A DNA stretch of 64,000 nucleotides from assembly GCF_008315115.2 (NCBI RefSeq), contig NC_050182.1:24933156-24997155 (forward strand). Direction: 5' to 3'. The notes beneath the pieces were generated by a model. That model was not told the DNA's origin, searched no databases, and saw only the letters and a list, made by a program, of their open reading frames with translations. Shown in pieces: positions 21,668-32,350 of this stretch (positions are counted from its first letter, which is position 1; each line of letters begins with the position of its first letter). The DNA is from Sander lucioperca (Eukaryota; Chordata; Actinopteri; Perciformes; Percidae). Made by a program: the position numbers and the translations under genes.

Positions 21668-24600
21668 TTTTACATGACTAAGAGATCTATTTTCTGTTGT
21701 TGAGTCAATGCAGTTGCAACACTATATCCGCTTTTGCAGTTTAACCTACTAAAATGTCATGTGAAATATTCAAGTAGCATGTATAACCTACTGGATATTG
21801 ATGATGTATCAGTAGTTTCATTCAGTCATGTTGGAGGATGAAATTTGAAGCCTGTTTTTTTGTTTTGTCAGAAGCTGAGTATTTTGATGGTGTAATATTA
21901 GAAACGGTCAGGAACAATACAAATGAAAAGGTCTAACACTATTAAAAACAGTTGATAGGTTTCAGTAATTTTCGATAATGGTATTAAAGGGGTTTTAATT
22001 TACTGCTAGAAAGGAACTCTGAATGTGTGATGACTTCATCTTTTTCCCTCTCAAGTAGAACACTGAAACGGATGCAGCTTTGTAAAAAGGACAAATTGAA
22101 AACAACAATCTTCATGCTTTTAGTCCTTAATGCCTTGTTCTACACTTTCCACTTAACAAAAGAACAAATATCTGACGTGCTGCTGGAAGGAATACATTTT
22201 TGTACACACAAAGGCCAGTAAAAATGAGTAGCATGGATTTTCAATAAAATACCGCAGTCCTATACATTCCTGTGCTGATCATGGCACTTCAACAATATGG
22301 TCTATGGCCAGTGATTTATCAAATGTAAACTGTTGAATCTGTTTTGTACTATTTTAGTCTGACACAACATACATTCAAAATTGGCACTTATTTAAGCTGT
22401 GAGCAATTCTTTTCTGGAAATTAGTATGACATTTTGTGTGTATCAACATTGTAAACAATCAAATGGAATTAACAGACTGCACCACTGATGAAAACTATTC
22501 ATCTATTAATGATGCCAAGTTTCTCTGGAGTGGGGATGTAACTCCATTTTAACTTGTTAGGCATGAACTCGTCACATCTATAGATACACTGTACTTGATC
22601 TCAATCTTTTCTATGGTTGGATTAATGTGCATCCGTAGTCGCCTGGCTGGCACGGACTGTTACTGTGATTGGGCTGAGGGGTGATAATGAGGGAGGCTCA
22701 GCTTAAGTGCTAGAAGACTGTAACAGCTGAAAATGAAGAGTAAGCATAAACCAAGGAAACGACTCCCAGCCTGTAAAACACACTGCAGAATGAGGCAAAC
22801 GTCACAGATATTTTAAATGCTTTCTATTCAGCTTTTAGGCACAAAAAGTTACCCGTGTTATTCAACCGTATCACTAATAATTAGATATGAACTGAATGGC
22901 ACATTGCGTCTCCATGTGACATGTCTCTCTAAGTAAAATTATTCCTGATTTGTCTCTGAGGTTCAAAGAATATCACTTTTGTTGAGAAATATGTAAATGT
23001 GTGAAGTTATTGTGTTGGAGGTGTTGGCAATAATAGACAGAGGCAGATCTGTCTCCCACAGAAATTATAATTATATGTAATTATCAGAAACGTCCCTATC
23101 TGCAGCGGAGAATGTAGGCACAGATGGGGGAGACAGAATGCTGAAATCACAGAGGGCTCCACTTGTTTCAGTTACATGCTCCTCTGACCTTCTGAGGAGA
23201 GTTCAGCTGAGAGAAAACAAGAGACACAAAGGCAGCAGTTCTCCCACTGACTAATGTTCCCAACGTGTTCTTCTGTCGTTTCTTAATGTTCTGCTTGATT
23301 TCCAGAATTGTGTTCGTGTCGACAAACCTGGAATGTGTCGGCCAGAGTGTCTGCTGTAATACAAACAAGAAGCATGATTAGAAAGATGCTCTGCAACCTC
23401 ACTTTTTCACACATAATAACAATCATGTTTATTAATTGCATTATGTGCATTGTTAGAGGCCAGAGTGTGTGTTAGTGTGCCTGTTTGGTTGCAGGAGCCG
23501 CATCTGTAATGCCAATGTGGGGAGAAAGAGAGAACGAGAGCAGAGGGATAAATGCAGGGTAGGGATTTAAATGAGCAAAGAGATTGTGGCGAGCGGGAAG
23601 AGCCAGAGGTATAGATGCAGAGAGACGACCATGAGTGGGAGGGCGGTGTGTGGGTGGCACAGAATCAAGTACATTTCTCCTAGCACTTACCAATACAACA
23701 TAGCACATCACACAAACAGCACCGCCAAACAGATCTGCAAATACAGTCAATGCCACACACGAGAAGAGTGCTAATCGAGACTGTACATCATGCTGTTAGA
23801 ACAATTAATAAGGGAAAATGTACAACTGTAAAAAAGGCTTTGTGTGCATGTGAGTGTAGTAGGCATTCTGTAAAGTCTCTTGCTCCCTCCTTCTCCTCTT
23901 TTCTACCTCGTTCTGCCTTTCTCTCTTTCTCAGATTCTGTGCGTGGGATGAGGCAGCTAACTCTCTCAGAATAGCACTGCAGCTCTGTCTATGTGTGAGT
24001 GAAAGAGGCAGTGAAAGAGAAGGGAGGCAGAATCCAATCTACACCCATTAGCCAAACCAGATTTCAAAGTCACATCTGCCCGTCACTTGCTCAACAAGAT
24101 GACACTGACGCCTCCCCACTCAACTACCATTACCATATTTTTCTGCTCTGACTCTGTTCACTTCATGAGGATTTTTTGGCCAATGTGTCCAAACCACTCC
24201 CCCAATGAATGTGCAGTTACAGCTTTCTAACAACGAATGAGATTTTAAATGAATTCAGTCCTCCTGCACCCAAAAGCCTGAAGTCTAATATCACATCTTT
24301 TCAGCAAAGGGACTCAACATACAAAAGGAGCAAATGTTTTCCTCTACGTATTTCTATACTGTGCTGTTGAAGCATTGCAGTAGAGAGGAAGAAAGAGAGA
24401 GGATGGGAACTAAAGGGTGAGGGGCAACACATTCAGAACTGTAAGGATGCATTCTTGAGTTACATGGCCAGTGGAGGGAAAACAACCCTTTTCCAAAGAT
24501 TCCTTCTATTGCAAGCAATTGTAACAAAGCAAATTAACCAAACGGCTCCCCTTACTTTCATTGCAGGATGCTGACCAGCTGTGCAGACGCTGGGCATGCA

Positions 24601-25282
24601 ACAATTTCAACAGGTGTTTGTTGGAAATGAAACAAAATGGCCTCTTTTTTTCTTGAGACACGCTGTTGCAAAAACGCACTGAGATGTGAATTAATGAAGG
24701 GGGAAATCTTAATACAAGGCATGTTGATGAAAAATATATTTAATTAGGCTACAGTGAGAGCAGCGGAGCAGCTTCAGTCTTATCAGTAAAATACATGCTG
24801 CGCAACGGCTTTGCATTTTGGACATCGACTCTTCAGAATACAATCCATCCTTCACAAGGTTCATAAGTTTCAACTTGCAATGAACAAGCATGCGGGTTAT
24901 GGAAATGACTTGCATGTATCAGTAGGCTAAGAGTGCGTGGGTGTATCCGTGCCGGTGTGTGTGTGTGTGTGTGTGTGTGTAGTCCGGTTGGATGTGTCGG
25001 TCCTAATATCAATATGTTCATAATGTCGCAATGTGCTGTCGATTAAAGTGTTTAAGTGATGAAAAACATGTCTGCCCATCATAAAGCCTAAATATGTTTC
25101 TGTGGCGCAGCTTTCATCCAAATGTTTTGTTTAACATCCTCCAGCACAGCTGATGCGTCTAAACAGAAGCCAAACTCAATGTCCATACAGACAGAAACAC
25201 ACAATTAAAGTATCAAATAGTTGTGCGTGTAATTCGGGCATTAGTGTTGCATTAATCAAAGGTGCATAATGTCGTGCCTTAC
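21668..25282 (-). other. shisa7 5' intron
   Basis: No other gene is supported here. The stretch lies between the shisa7 start codon and a strong minus-strand donor at 25282, and holds a GT microsatellite at 24955-24980. The acceptor ahead of the coding exon is uncertain: TTAG at 21678-21675 and CAACAG at about 21692-21687 are both possible. Confidence 0.4.
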
Positions 25283-25900
25283 CTGTGCGTTGCTCGGAGG
25301 TTTGATGCTGGAGAACAGCGCTTGGAGAGCCTGCGCACTGTATCTCAGCGTTTCTCAGATGGCAGCCTGTTATTGTGGCAGAGGAGGATCAGGACAGCTT
25401 GAACTGTTGCTGGATCTGCCACCTGTTTTAAATGCTTTTTTTCACAAGTGCTGCAGATCTCAATCGTTCTTGATGTGTCTCCATCAGGCTATTGATAATC
25501 CATTATCACGGCAGAAAGAGGGGGGAAAAACGCGAGCAGGAGAGAGAGTCGGTCCCGACGAGATGTTCTGAGATTTTCTAATAGTAGCCTACATGTGACA
25601 AGGCGATTCAACTATACACAACGGTAATTTTCATTTGTTTTACAGCTCAAGTTACAGTGCAACTATCCTGGAGAACACGCAGTAATTCAGGTGCTCAAAA
25701 TGACAAACGCGTCACCAAAACAAATCACCCAATTTAACTTTTCTCCATCTGGAATCGACTGAAGCTTGTTCCCTTCATAATTTCCAAGCGAGATAGGTTA
25801 CACCGCCTAACTGCGACTGGCCTCACGGAGGTCCGCCAGTGGGGGAGCGCTGTGATTGGTCGCTCAGACTGGTGCTGATGAGACTCTCAACTCTGCGCTG
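25283..25900 (-). promoter_or_regulatory. probable shisa7 promoter and 5' UTR exon
   Basis: A GC-richer block ends on the minus strand at a strong donor (GCACAG then GTAAGG). It carries a CCAAT box near 25855-25859 (ATTGG on plus) next to GC-rich sequence. Position and strand suit the first, untranslated exon of shisa7. Evidence is sequence signals only. Confidence 0.45.
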
Positions 25901-26142
25901 CTGGTCATTAGACCCATTCAACTGGTGGCGTTCATCTTTATTCCCCTCCATTTCATTTGCATCTTTGATTGAATGACCCTGAAGACCTCCATTTTACTGG
26001 CTCGGAGAAAAATATCGCTTAGGAATTCAGCTAGCCTACTGTTCTTTAAAATGCAACGCAGGGTTGAACTATAGCCTAATAACGGGGGAACTTGCTAAAT
26101 TAGGTACATTCAGCGGATAACCTCCGAGATCCAAAGTGTGTT

Positions 26143-26146
<4 letters not shown>

Positions 26147-26237
<91 letters not shown>
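26147..26237. repeat. compound TG/AG microsatellite
   Basis: About sixteen TG units pass directly into about twenty-five AG units, with one GC interruption near the end. It lies upstream of the shisa7 promoter. Confidence 0.95.
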
Positions 26238-27059
26238 CATGGTTGCCACAGCAACTGTGTCATTATGTTGGTGGCAATTATGAAAGCGATGAAAACGGGG
26301 AAGGGGAGAGGATTGGCGCAAAAGCTGTAACACTGGAGTGTGAACGAAACTGTCAATTAGACCAGGACCTGCACTGGTAATTCAGAGATTTCTTTAAGTT
26401 TAAGACAGGCGGGGGCAGCTGGAAGACCAAATGTAATGGGAAGAGTAGGCCTATATAGGAGATGCAGTATGATGTAGGCTAGAGATGAAGTTGGCTCGTT
26501 TGGCTTCATGCCACCGTCACATACAGCAGGCTAACTGCCTTCTCACGATCCTCATAGCCCAATGAAACCGTGTTTCGGTAGATTTTAACTGATGATTGTA
26601 TTACATAAATTAGAATTAGTGATCACACATTAGGCCTACAGCATGAATCATAATTACTAAAAGTACACTGTGACACGGGAATGCATGCTTATAGTTTTCT
26701 GGGTATCACGTGGGTCTACAGTGCTAATGGTAGGCTACTGCTTTAATTATGATTCATCCTGACCCATACTACATAAGAACAGACTCATGAATATCATTTA
26801 TTTAACCAAAGACACTGTAAAGTGTTTGTTTTGAGATAACAGCAAGGAAATTGACTTCACAAATCGAGGAGGATATGCCATTGTGGTGGATACCAGGTGG
26901 GAAAGGATGTAAGCATTTCCAAAATGGGGCTTGTGGAAAGTGTAAGCGTTACGTGGCGCCCCAGGTGTCTAAGGAGGGCCTGATAATTAACTGAATGGAA
27001 GGCTGCTACTTCTACACAGGTGGGTGGGCATGCAGCAGAGGCTAAAGGAGAGGCTTCAT

Positions 27060-30000
27060 TAGATAGTCTGATGACGCTCTACCGGGTGTACTACCGGGTG
27101 TACTTCCACTCACTGGTTTGCTGGGGTGGATGCAGGTGCGCCTGCAATTAGTGCGAGAGAGAGGGAGAGAGAGATGCAAGATGGCAGCTGCTGGCAAGTT
27201 TGGAGTGCTTGTGATGTTGTTAGTTTACACAATTATAAGAGATAGCTTTGACAATGGCCTGAGAAATGGCACGGATGAGACCTTTCAAAGCAACTGTGTC
27301 CACCCAAACAAACTTTTAGTTACTAAACAGTGGGATTATGGAAAGAAAACTTTGTTGGACACGTTCCTGTACCCCTGCTGGTACCCAGCCAGGCGTAAAT
27401 TAAAGGCTGGAGTGACTCGGCAAATTAACGGAGGCGATTTGATCATCTGTATGTGCCTGCTATTGTCTGGGGATATACACCAATGTCCCGGTCCGATGCC
27501 CGACTTTGGACCTAGGAATGCGATGGAAAGTGCGACAGATGCCATGGTATGTAGGCCTTCCAGTCGACGCAGCGATGGGTGCAAACATTTGTCCATGAGT
27601 GTTGCTGACCTAGGTGGAGGGGGGCGTGGAGTCGTGGAGGGAGCGGAGCTGGGCCTGGGAGACGCGGCGGTGTCCCTTGCTGGGTGCGCGCGGCCCGGGG
27701 GATTGGACTCGCGGCTCCGTTTGGTTCGGTTGCCCTGTGCGGATCTGGAGGATGCCGGTATGGTTGAGCCAAATTTGGACTCATTCCTCTCTACGAGGGG
27801 ACTTCACCTGCTTCATCTTAACATCAGAAGCCTTCTCCCAAAAATAACTGAGATACGTCTCCTCAGTAACAGCAATAAGGTGGGACTTTTTTGTTTTACT
27901 GAGACGTGGCTGGATGACTCCATTAAGGATGCCGAAATTGAAATAGAGAACTATTTTTTAATCAGGAGAGACCGAAACCGTAAAGGTGGAGGTGTGTGTG
28001 TTTATGTGAGAGCAGACATTGGTTTTAATCAGAGAATGGACTTGAATAATGACCAAATAGAAGCGGTCTGGTTAAACATTCTGTTGCCGAAGAGCAAGCC
28101 TATCTTAGTTGGAGCATGCTACAGGCCACCTGACCAGACTATGTTTTATGAACTTCTGGAAGAAGTCTGTTCAAAGTGTATGGACTTTGTTAAATCGGAA
28201 GTTATTATGATAGGAGATTTTAATACTGACACTCGAAAGACGGATCTTTCCGGCTATAAGGCATTAATGAATTTTTGTCGCTCATTTAGTTTACATCAGC
28301 TGATTAAAGAACCAACACGTGTCTGTTCTTCTACTCAAACTATTATTGACCTTGTTCTAGTGTCAGAAAAGACTAGAATAGTAGAAAGTGGGGTAATTAA
28401 TTATGGATTGAGTGATCATTCTATTGTTTTCTGTACTCGAAAGATAAAGAAAGCAGTGCTCAATTGCCATAGCTCTATAAGAATCAGGTCGCTGAAAAGG
28501 TATAGCAAAGAAGCACTTGATAATTGCTTGAATCTAATAAACTGGTCTGTTGTGTTGCAATGTATGGATGTTGATAAAGCATGGTGCTCTTTTAAATGTA
28601 TGTTTTTAGAAGTTGTAGACAAACTAGCTCCATTTAAAGTAGTAAGAATTAAACAGAGGACAGAACCCTGGATAAATGATGATATTCTTGAGGCAATTAG
28701 GATGAGAAACAAGAAGTATGACACATTCAGGAGAAATAAGGATGATCAGAATTGGGCAGAGTACAAAAAGGTGAGAAATGAAGTTAGTAGATTAGTGGCG
28801 TATGCTAAAAAGGCCTATTTCAATGAGAAAATTGTGGAATATAGAAATGATTCACGTAAATTATGGAAGTCCCTCAAGCAGCTTGGCTACAGCAACAGGT
28901 TGAAAACAAAAACCAGTAGCATAACTCTTGATCTGGGGAATAAAGTTACAGCAGAAAAGGTGACAGTGGCAGATTGTTTTAACAACTACTTCTCATCAGT
29001 TGCTAGTAAACTGGTGGAAAAGCTACCTGAGCAGTCAGGGCAGTATGGTGAAAGTCACATCCTTGACTTTTATTCTCAGCAAGCGGTTAAAGCAGATGGC
29101 TTTTCTTTTGAAAAGGTGTCAGAGGCAGTTGTACTTGAGAAACTTAAAAATTTAAATAGCTCGAAAGCAACCGGCTTTGACAATATTCCTTCTAGATTTT
29201 TAAGAGATGCTGCTGAGGTTATCACCCCATGTATTACTCATATCATTAATATGTCTATAGAGCAAGGACATTTCCCCAATGATTTTAAGCTTGCCAGAGT
29301 GATTCCACTTTATAAGAAAGGGAGTAAATTAGACCATGGAAACTATAGACCTGTTTCTATTCTGTGTAGTCTGTCAAAGATAATGGAAAAGATTATTTTT
29401 GAACAGATTGACAAGTATCTAGTATCACACAATCTACTCTATGAGTTTCAGTCTGGCTTTCGTAAGTCACACTCCACTGACACTTGTTTACTGTATCTAA
29501 CTGACAACATTAGGAGGGAGGTAGATAAAGGGCATTTTTGTGGTATGGTCATGTTAGACCTACAGAAGGCCTTTGATACCGTTGACCATGGCATTTTGGT
29601 ACGCAAATTAAAAGCCATTGGTTTTAATGACTTAGCAGTCAGATGGGTGAGGTCTTATTTGAAGGATAGGAAGCAGGTGGTGGATATTGGGGGAACAATG
29701 TCTCAACCACTATGCATAGACTGTGGGGTCCCACAAGGGAGTGTCTTGGGTCCACTTTTTTTCCTTCTATATATTAATGACCTTAAGTCTGTATGTTCAT
29801 GTGAACTTTTTTTATATGCAGATGATTCTGCATTATTGGTTTCTCATAAAGATAAGAACATAGTCGAAAGAACTCTTAGTGTAGAATTATTGAATGTCAG
29901 CAGGTGGATGTCTGACAATAGGCTATCGCTTCACCTAGGGAAAACGGAAGCCATACTGTTTGGGTCAAAGATAAAACTGAAAAGATCCCCGGGTTTTAAG

Positions 30001-30875
30001 GTTTTAGTTGAAGATAATGAGATTAATGTAAAGGACTCGGTTACTTACCTAGGTTGTGTGCTGGACTGCCACTTGACTGGAGTGGGCCAAGCGCAAAAGG
30101 TACTTGCCAAAGTGAATCAAAGAGTACGTTTCTTGGCAAGAATTTCAAGATTTTTGGACAAGAACACAATGTTAACTCTGGCAAGTGATCTAATTCAGCC
30201 TTATTTTGACTATGCATGCTGCTCATGGTATAAAGGTGTCTTACAGCATCTGAAACATAGGCTTCAGACTGCTCAAAATAAGGTTGTGAGGCTTATTCTG
30301 AACCTCCCCATGCAATCTCATCTTGATACTTCTCATTTTGAGACTATTGGGTGGTTAAAAGTTGAAGATCGAGTCTCTCAGATTCACCTGTGCATGGTTC
30401 ATAGGACTGTGTATGGGGTTGTCCCCAAATATTTAATCAATTATTTTAACAGAGTAGGAGATGTCCACAGCCACTCCACCAGGGGAAGTTCTACTGATTT
30501 TGTTCCTCCTAGATTTAAGAGTAATTTAGGTGAGGAGTCCTTTTTGTATGTAGCAACAAGCCTGTGGAACAGGTTGCCAGGAAAACTTAAGATGATCAGA
30601 AGTTTAGGAGGTTTTAAGCAGGCACTGAAAAAATGGCTTAGATGCCAATCGTAGTATGAGGATTTATTACTGTATTGTTTTATGTATCTATTTAATGTTT
30701 GTATGGTTTGTGATGATTGATGCTTGACCTGCTGCCACTTGCTCACTCCCCTTTGGGACCACAATGGAAATAAGCCTCAGGGCTTTGTGTTATCCTGACT
30801 TTGTTTTGTTTTTAATGTATGGTGCATAGTTGTATCGTATTTTATAATGAAATGGGCAAATAAAATCAATCATGC
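27060..30875 (+). mobile_element. near full-length CR1/L2-group LINE
   Basis: The element contains one long frame for endonuclease and reverse transcriptase, a short AT-rich 3' UTR and an AATAAA at 30859 followed by ATCA-type repeats, as expected of CR1/L2/Rex1-group LINEs, which end in short tandem units rather than poly(A). The boundaries are estimates: no target duplication was found. A 12-base tandem (CTACCGGGTGTA, twice) lies at about 27079-27102, close to the inferred 5' end. Absence of stops over 3.5 kb points to a recent insertion. It sits between the shisa7 promoter and the 3' end of ube2s, on the strand opposite to both. Confidence 0.85.
27181..30654 (+). CDS. LINE endonuclease/reverse transcriptase polyprotein
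   Basis: The frame is open from 27118. I prefer the ATG at 27181 (AAG ATG G context), giving 1157 residues; another in-frame ATG lies at 27130. An N-terminal part without a known domain contains LLLSGDIHQCPGP at 27457-27495, which resembles the 2A-like motif but has Cys where the usual Asn stands. An apurinic-like endonuclease follows, with FTETWLDD, GDFNTD and LSDHS. The reverse transcriptase has QKAFDTVDH, GVPQGSVLGP and the catalytic YADD at 29815-29826. The C-terminus is the conserved tail seen in CR1/L2/Rex1 elements, including YVATSLWNRLP. The protein would copy its own RNA into new genomic sites by target-primed reverse transcription. All catalytic signatures seen are intact. The exact clade needs a tree. 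Confidence 0.9.
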   Translation: MAAAGKFGVLVMLLVYTIIRDSFDNGLRNGTDETFQSNCVHPNKLLVTKQWDYGKKTLLDTFLYPCWYPARRKLKAGVTRQINGGDLIICMCLLLSGDIHQCPGPMPDFGPRNAMESATDAMVCRPSSRRSDGCKHLSMSVADLGGGGRGVVEGAELGLGDAAVSLAGCARPGGLDSRLRLVRLPCADLEDAGMVEPNLDSFLSTRGLHLLHLNIRSLLPKITEIRLLSNSNKVGLFCFTETWLDDSIKDAEIEIENYFLIRRDRNRKGGGVCVYVRADIGFNQRMDLNNDQIEAVWLNILLPKSKPILVGACYRPPDQTMFYELLEEVCSKCMDFVKSEVIMIGDFNTDTRKTDLSGYKALMNFCRSFSLHQLIKEPTRVCSSTQTIIDLVLVSEKTRIVESGVINYGLSDHSIVFCTRKIKKAVLNCHSSIRIRSLKRYSKEALDNCLNLINWSVVLQCMDVDKAWCSFKCMFLEVVDKLAPFKVVRIKQRTEPWINDDILEAIRMRNKKYDTFRRNKDDQNWAEYKKVRNEVSRLVAYAKKAYFNEKIVEYRNDSRKLWKSLKQLGYSNRLKTKTSSITLDLGNKVTAEKVTVADCFNNYFSSVASKLVEKLPEQSGQYGESHILDFYSQQAVKADGFSFEKVSEAVVLEKLKNLNSSKATGFDNIPSRFLRDAAEVITPCITHIINMSIEQGHFPNDFKLARVIPLYKKGSKLDHGNYRPVSILCSLSKIMEKIIFEQIDKYLVSHNLLYEFQSGFRKSHSTDTCLLYLTDNIRREVDKGHFCGMVMLDLQKAFDTVDHGILVRKLKAIGFNDLAVRWVRSYLKDRKQVVDIGGTMSQPLCIDCGVPQGSVLGPLFFLLYINDLKSVCSCELFLYADDSALLVSHKDKNIVERTLSVELLNVSRWMSDNRLSLHLGKTEAILFGSKIKLKRSPGFKVLVEDNEINVKDSVTYLGCVLDCHLTGVGQAQKVLAKVNQRVRFLARISRFLDKNTMLTLASDLIQPYFDYACCSWYKGVLQHLKHRLQTAQNKVVRLILNLPMQSHLDTSHFETIGWLKVEDRVSQIHLCMVHRTVYGVVPKYLINYFNRVGDVHSHSTRGSSTDFVPPRFKSNLGEESFLYVATSLWNRLPGKLKMIRSLGGFKQALKKWLRCQS

Positions 30876-31619
30876 AATTACTGATTTCCTCATAATGGTT
30901 ATTCCATCACTGCAGATCAGGAGACCACTATAAACAAAATGCTATTGTACGTCACTGAGCAGTAAAAGCAGAGGTTAGTATCCATTCTCAGCGGCTATAC
31001 TGATACACACACACACACCTGCAGAAAGGTCTACCATAATGAAACAATTACACATGCACAGGAACTCCAAATAAAAGAGCAAATATGACTCATTTTTAAT
31101 TTCACTTCTTGTATTTCAATGTTTAATTTAAATAATTTAAAATGGACACAAAATATCCAGCCAACTGCACAATGACAGAGATTCAGAGGCACATTTTCCG
31201 TCCAAATTAAGACAGCGCTTCAGTGTGTTTCCTTGGGAAATGTAGGCCCCGCATGCATTTAGTACAAAGAGAAAACCTGCCCCGGAAACCCTGCCAAGTG
31301 CAACGGGTGGGGAGACAAATTCTATCAAACGTGGAAGTTGTCCTACAGATGTCTTCTCAGGTACCCACATGGCTTGTCGGGGAGCTGGGTATCTGAGAGC
31401 ACATACTGCTTTGTAGGGAATCGGGTAGGTTAAGCGACCACTGCACGCTTAATACGGAATAGGCGATTCATTTGTTTGTTTTATAAAAAGTAGTCTGGCA
31501 ACCTACCCTATGTTCCCTTACAGCCACTGATCTAGGTCTTCACACAACCACAAGACAGCTGAATATGAACATGTCAATCTAAACAACTTTTGAAAATACT
31601 GGACAGTGAAACAATTTTA

Positions 31620-31640
31620 GAAAAAAAAAAAAAAAAAAAG
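31620..31640. repeat. A-run
   Basis: About nineteen A in a row in the intergenic or 3' UTR region of ube2s. It could be the tail of an old retroinsertion, but no body is recognisable on either side. Confidence 0.7.
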
Positions 31641-31805
31641 ACAGACGTCTTATACTCCACTGTCAACTTTTTCCATACCTGTATCATTCAGATCACAATA
31701 TGAAAAATACTATTTAAAAAGATGTTACAATTTTGTGTGATATTGACAATATTTCTCTCCCAAAAATGAACCCACCGACTTTGTGCACAATTATTTAGCA
31801 ACTTC

Positions 31806-32350
31806 TTTATTATTTCCTTTGAGTTCAATTTGAAAACCTGACTTTAATTAAAGTAACATCCTGGTTTGGACTCATAAGTGAGCCTGGCTGAGCAGTACAC
31901 AGTACCATCACAGCAGCATTTGCCAAGAAACACTTTAAAAAGAGCTGATATCAAGTCTGAGACAATAGTAGTTTTGTCTCATTAGTGGACAGACAGAGGC
32001 CATGTTTTGCACAGTGAAACCCATTCCCTGTATAATTCATACACACTAGGCCAAGAGCAAAATACAACAGATGGCATGATTTCCGCAGTGAAGGTGTTGT
32101 CTTTCCTTTAAAAGAGGAACAAACATTTTATCATTATGTCTTTAGGTATGGAAATAATTAACAAACCTGTAATGCCAACAGGACAAACTGGTGGCAAGAC
32201 ACAAGTTGTGGACAGTCTGGATAGGTGGTAGAAAGAGTCAGAAAAAGGGAACAAAAACATTGTCAGCACACTTCAATATTTATATTTACACATTCTCGCA
32301 CTCACACACGTGTACACACACACACACACACACACACTTTAGCTGAGGTA
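31806..32350 (-). other. probable ube2s 3' UTR and poly(A) signal
   Basis: Minus-strand AATAAA at 31811-31806 lies about 540 bases after the ube2s stop. The UTR carries a CA microsatellite (32313-32338) that becomes a UG run in the transcript, starting about 12 bases after the stop codon. Further poly(A) signals to the left cannot be excluded. Confidence 0.4.
32313..32338. repeat. CA microsatellite next to the ube2s stop
   Basis: A CA run immediately downstream of the ube2s stop codon on the transcribed strand. Confidence 0.9.

Noticed and set aside
25269..25571. 100-codon plus-strand ORF over the shisa7 5' region
   Set aside because: No family resemblance. The stretch carries a strong minus-strand donor and fits a 5' UTR exon.
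26069..26356. ORFs encoding Ser-Leu and Thr-His repeats
   Set aside because: They are translations of the TG/AG microsatellite. The same applies to frames at 50783-51090, 56276-56764 and 57549-57834.
27336..28724. Antisense ORFs within the LINE
   Set aside because: They lie opposite the intact endonuclease/RT frame and have no domains of their own.
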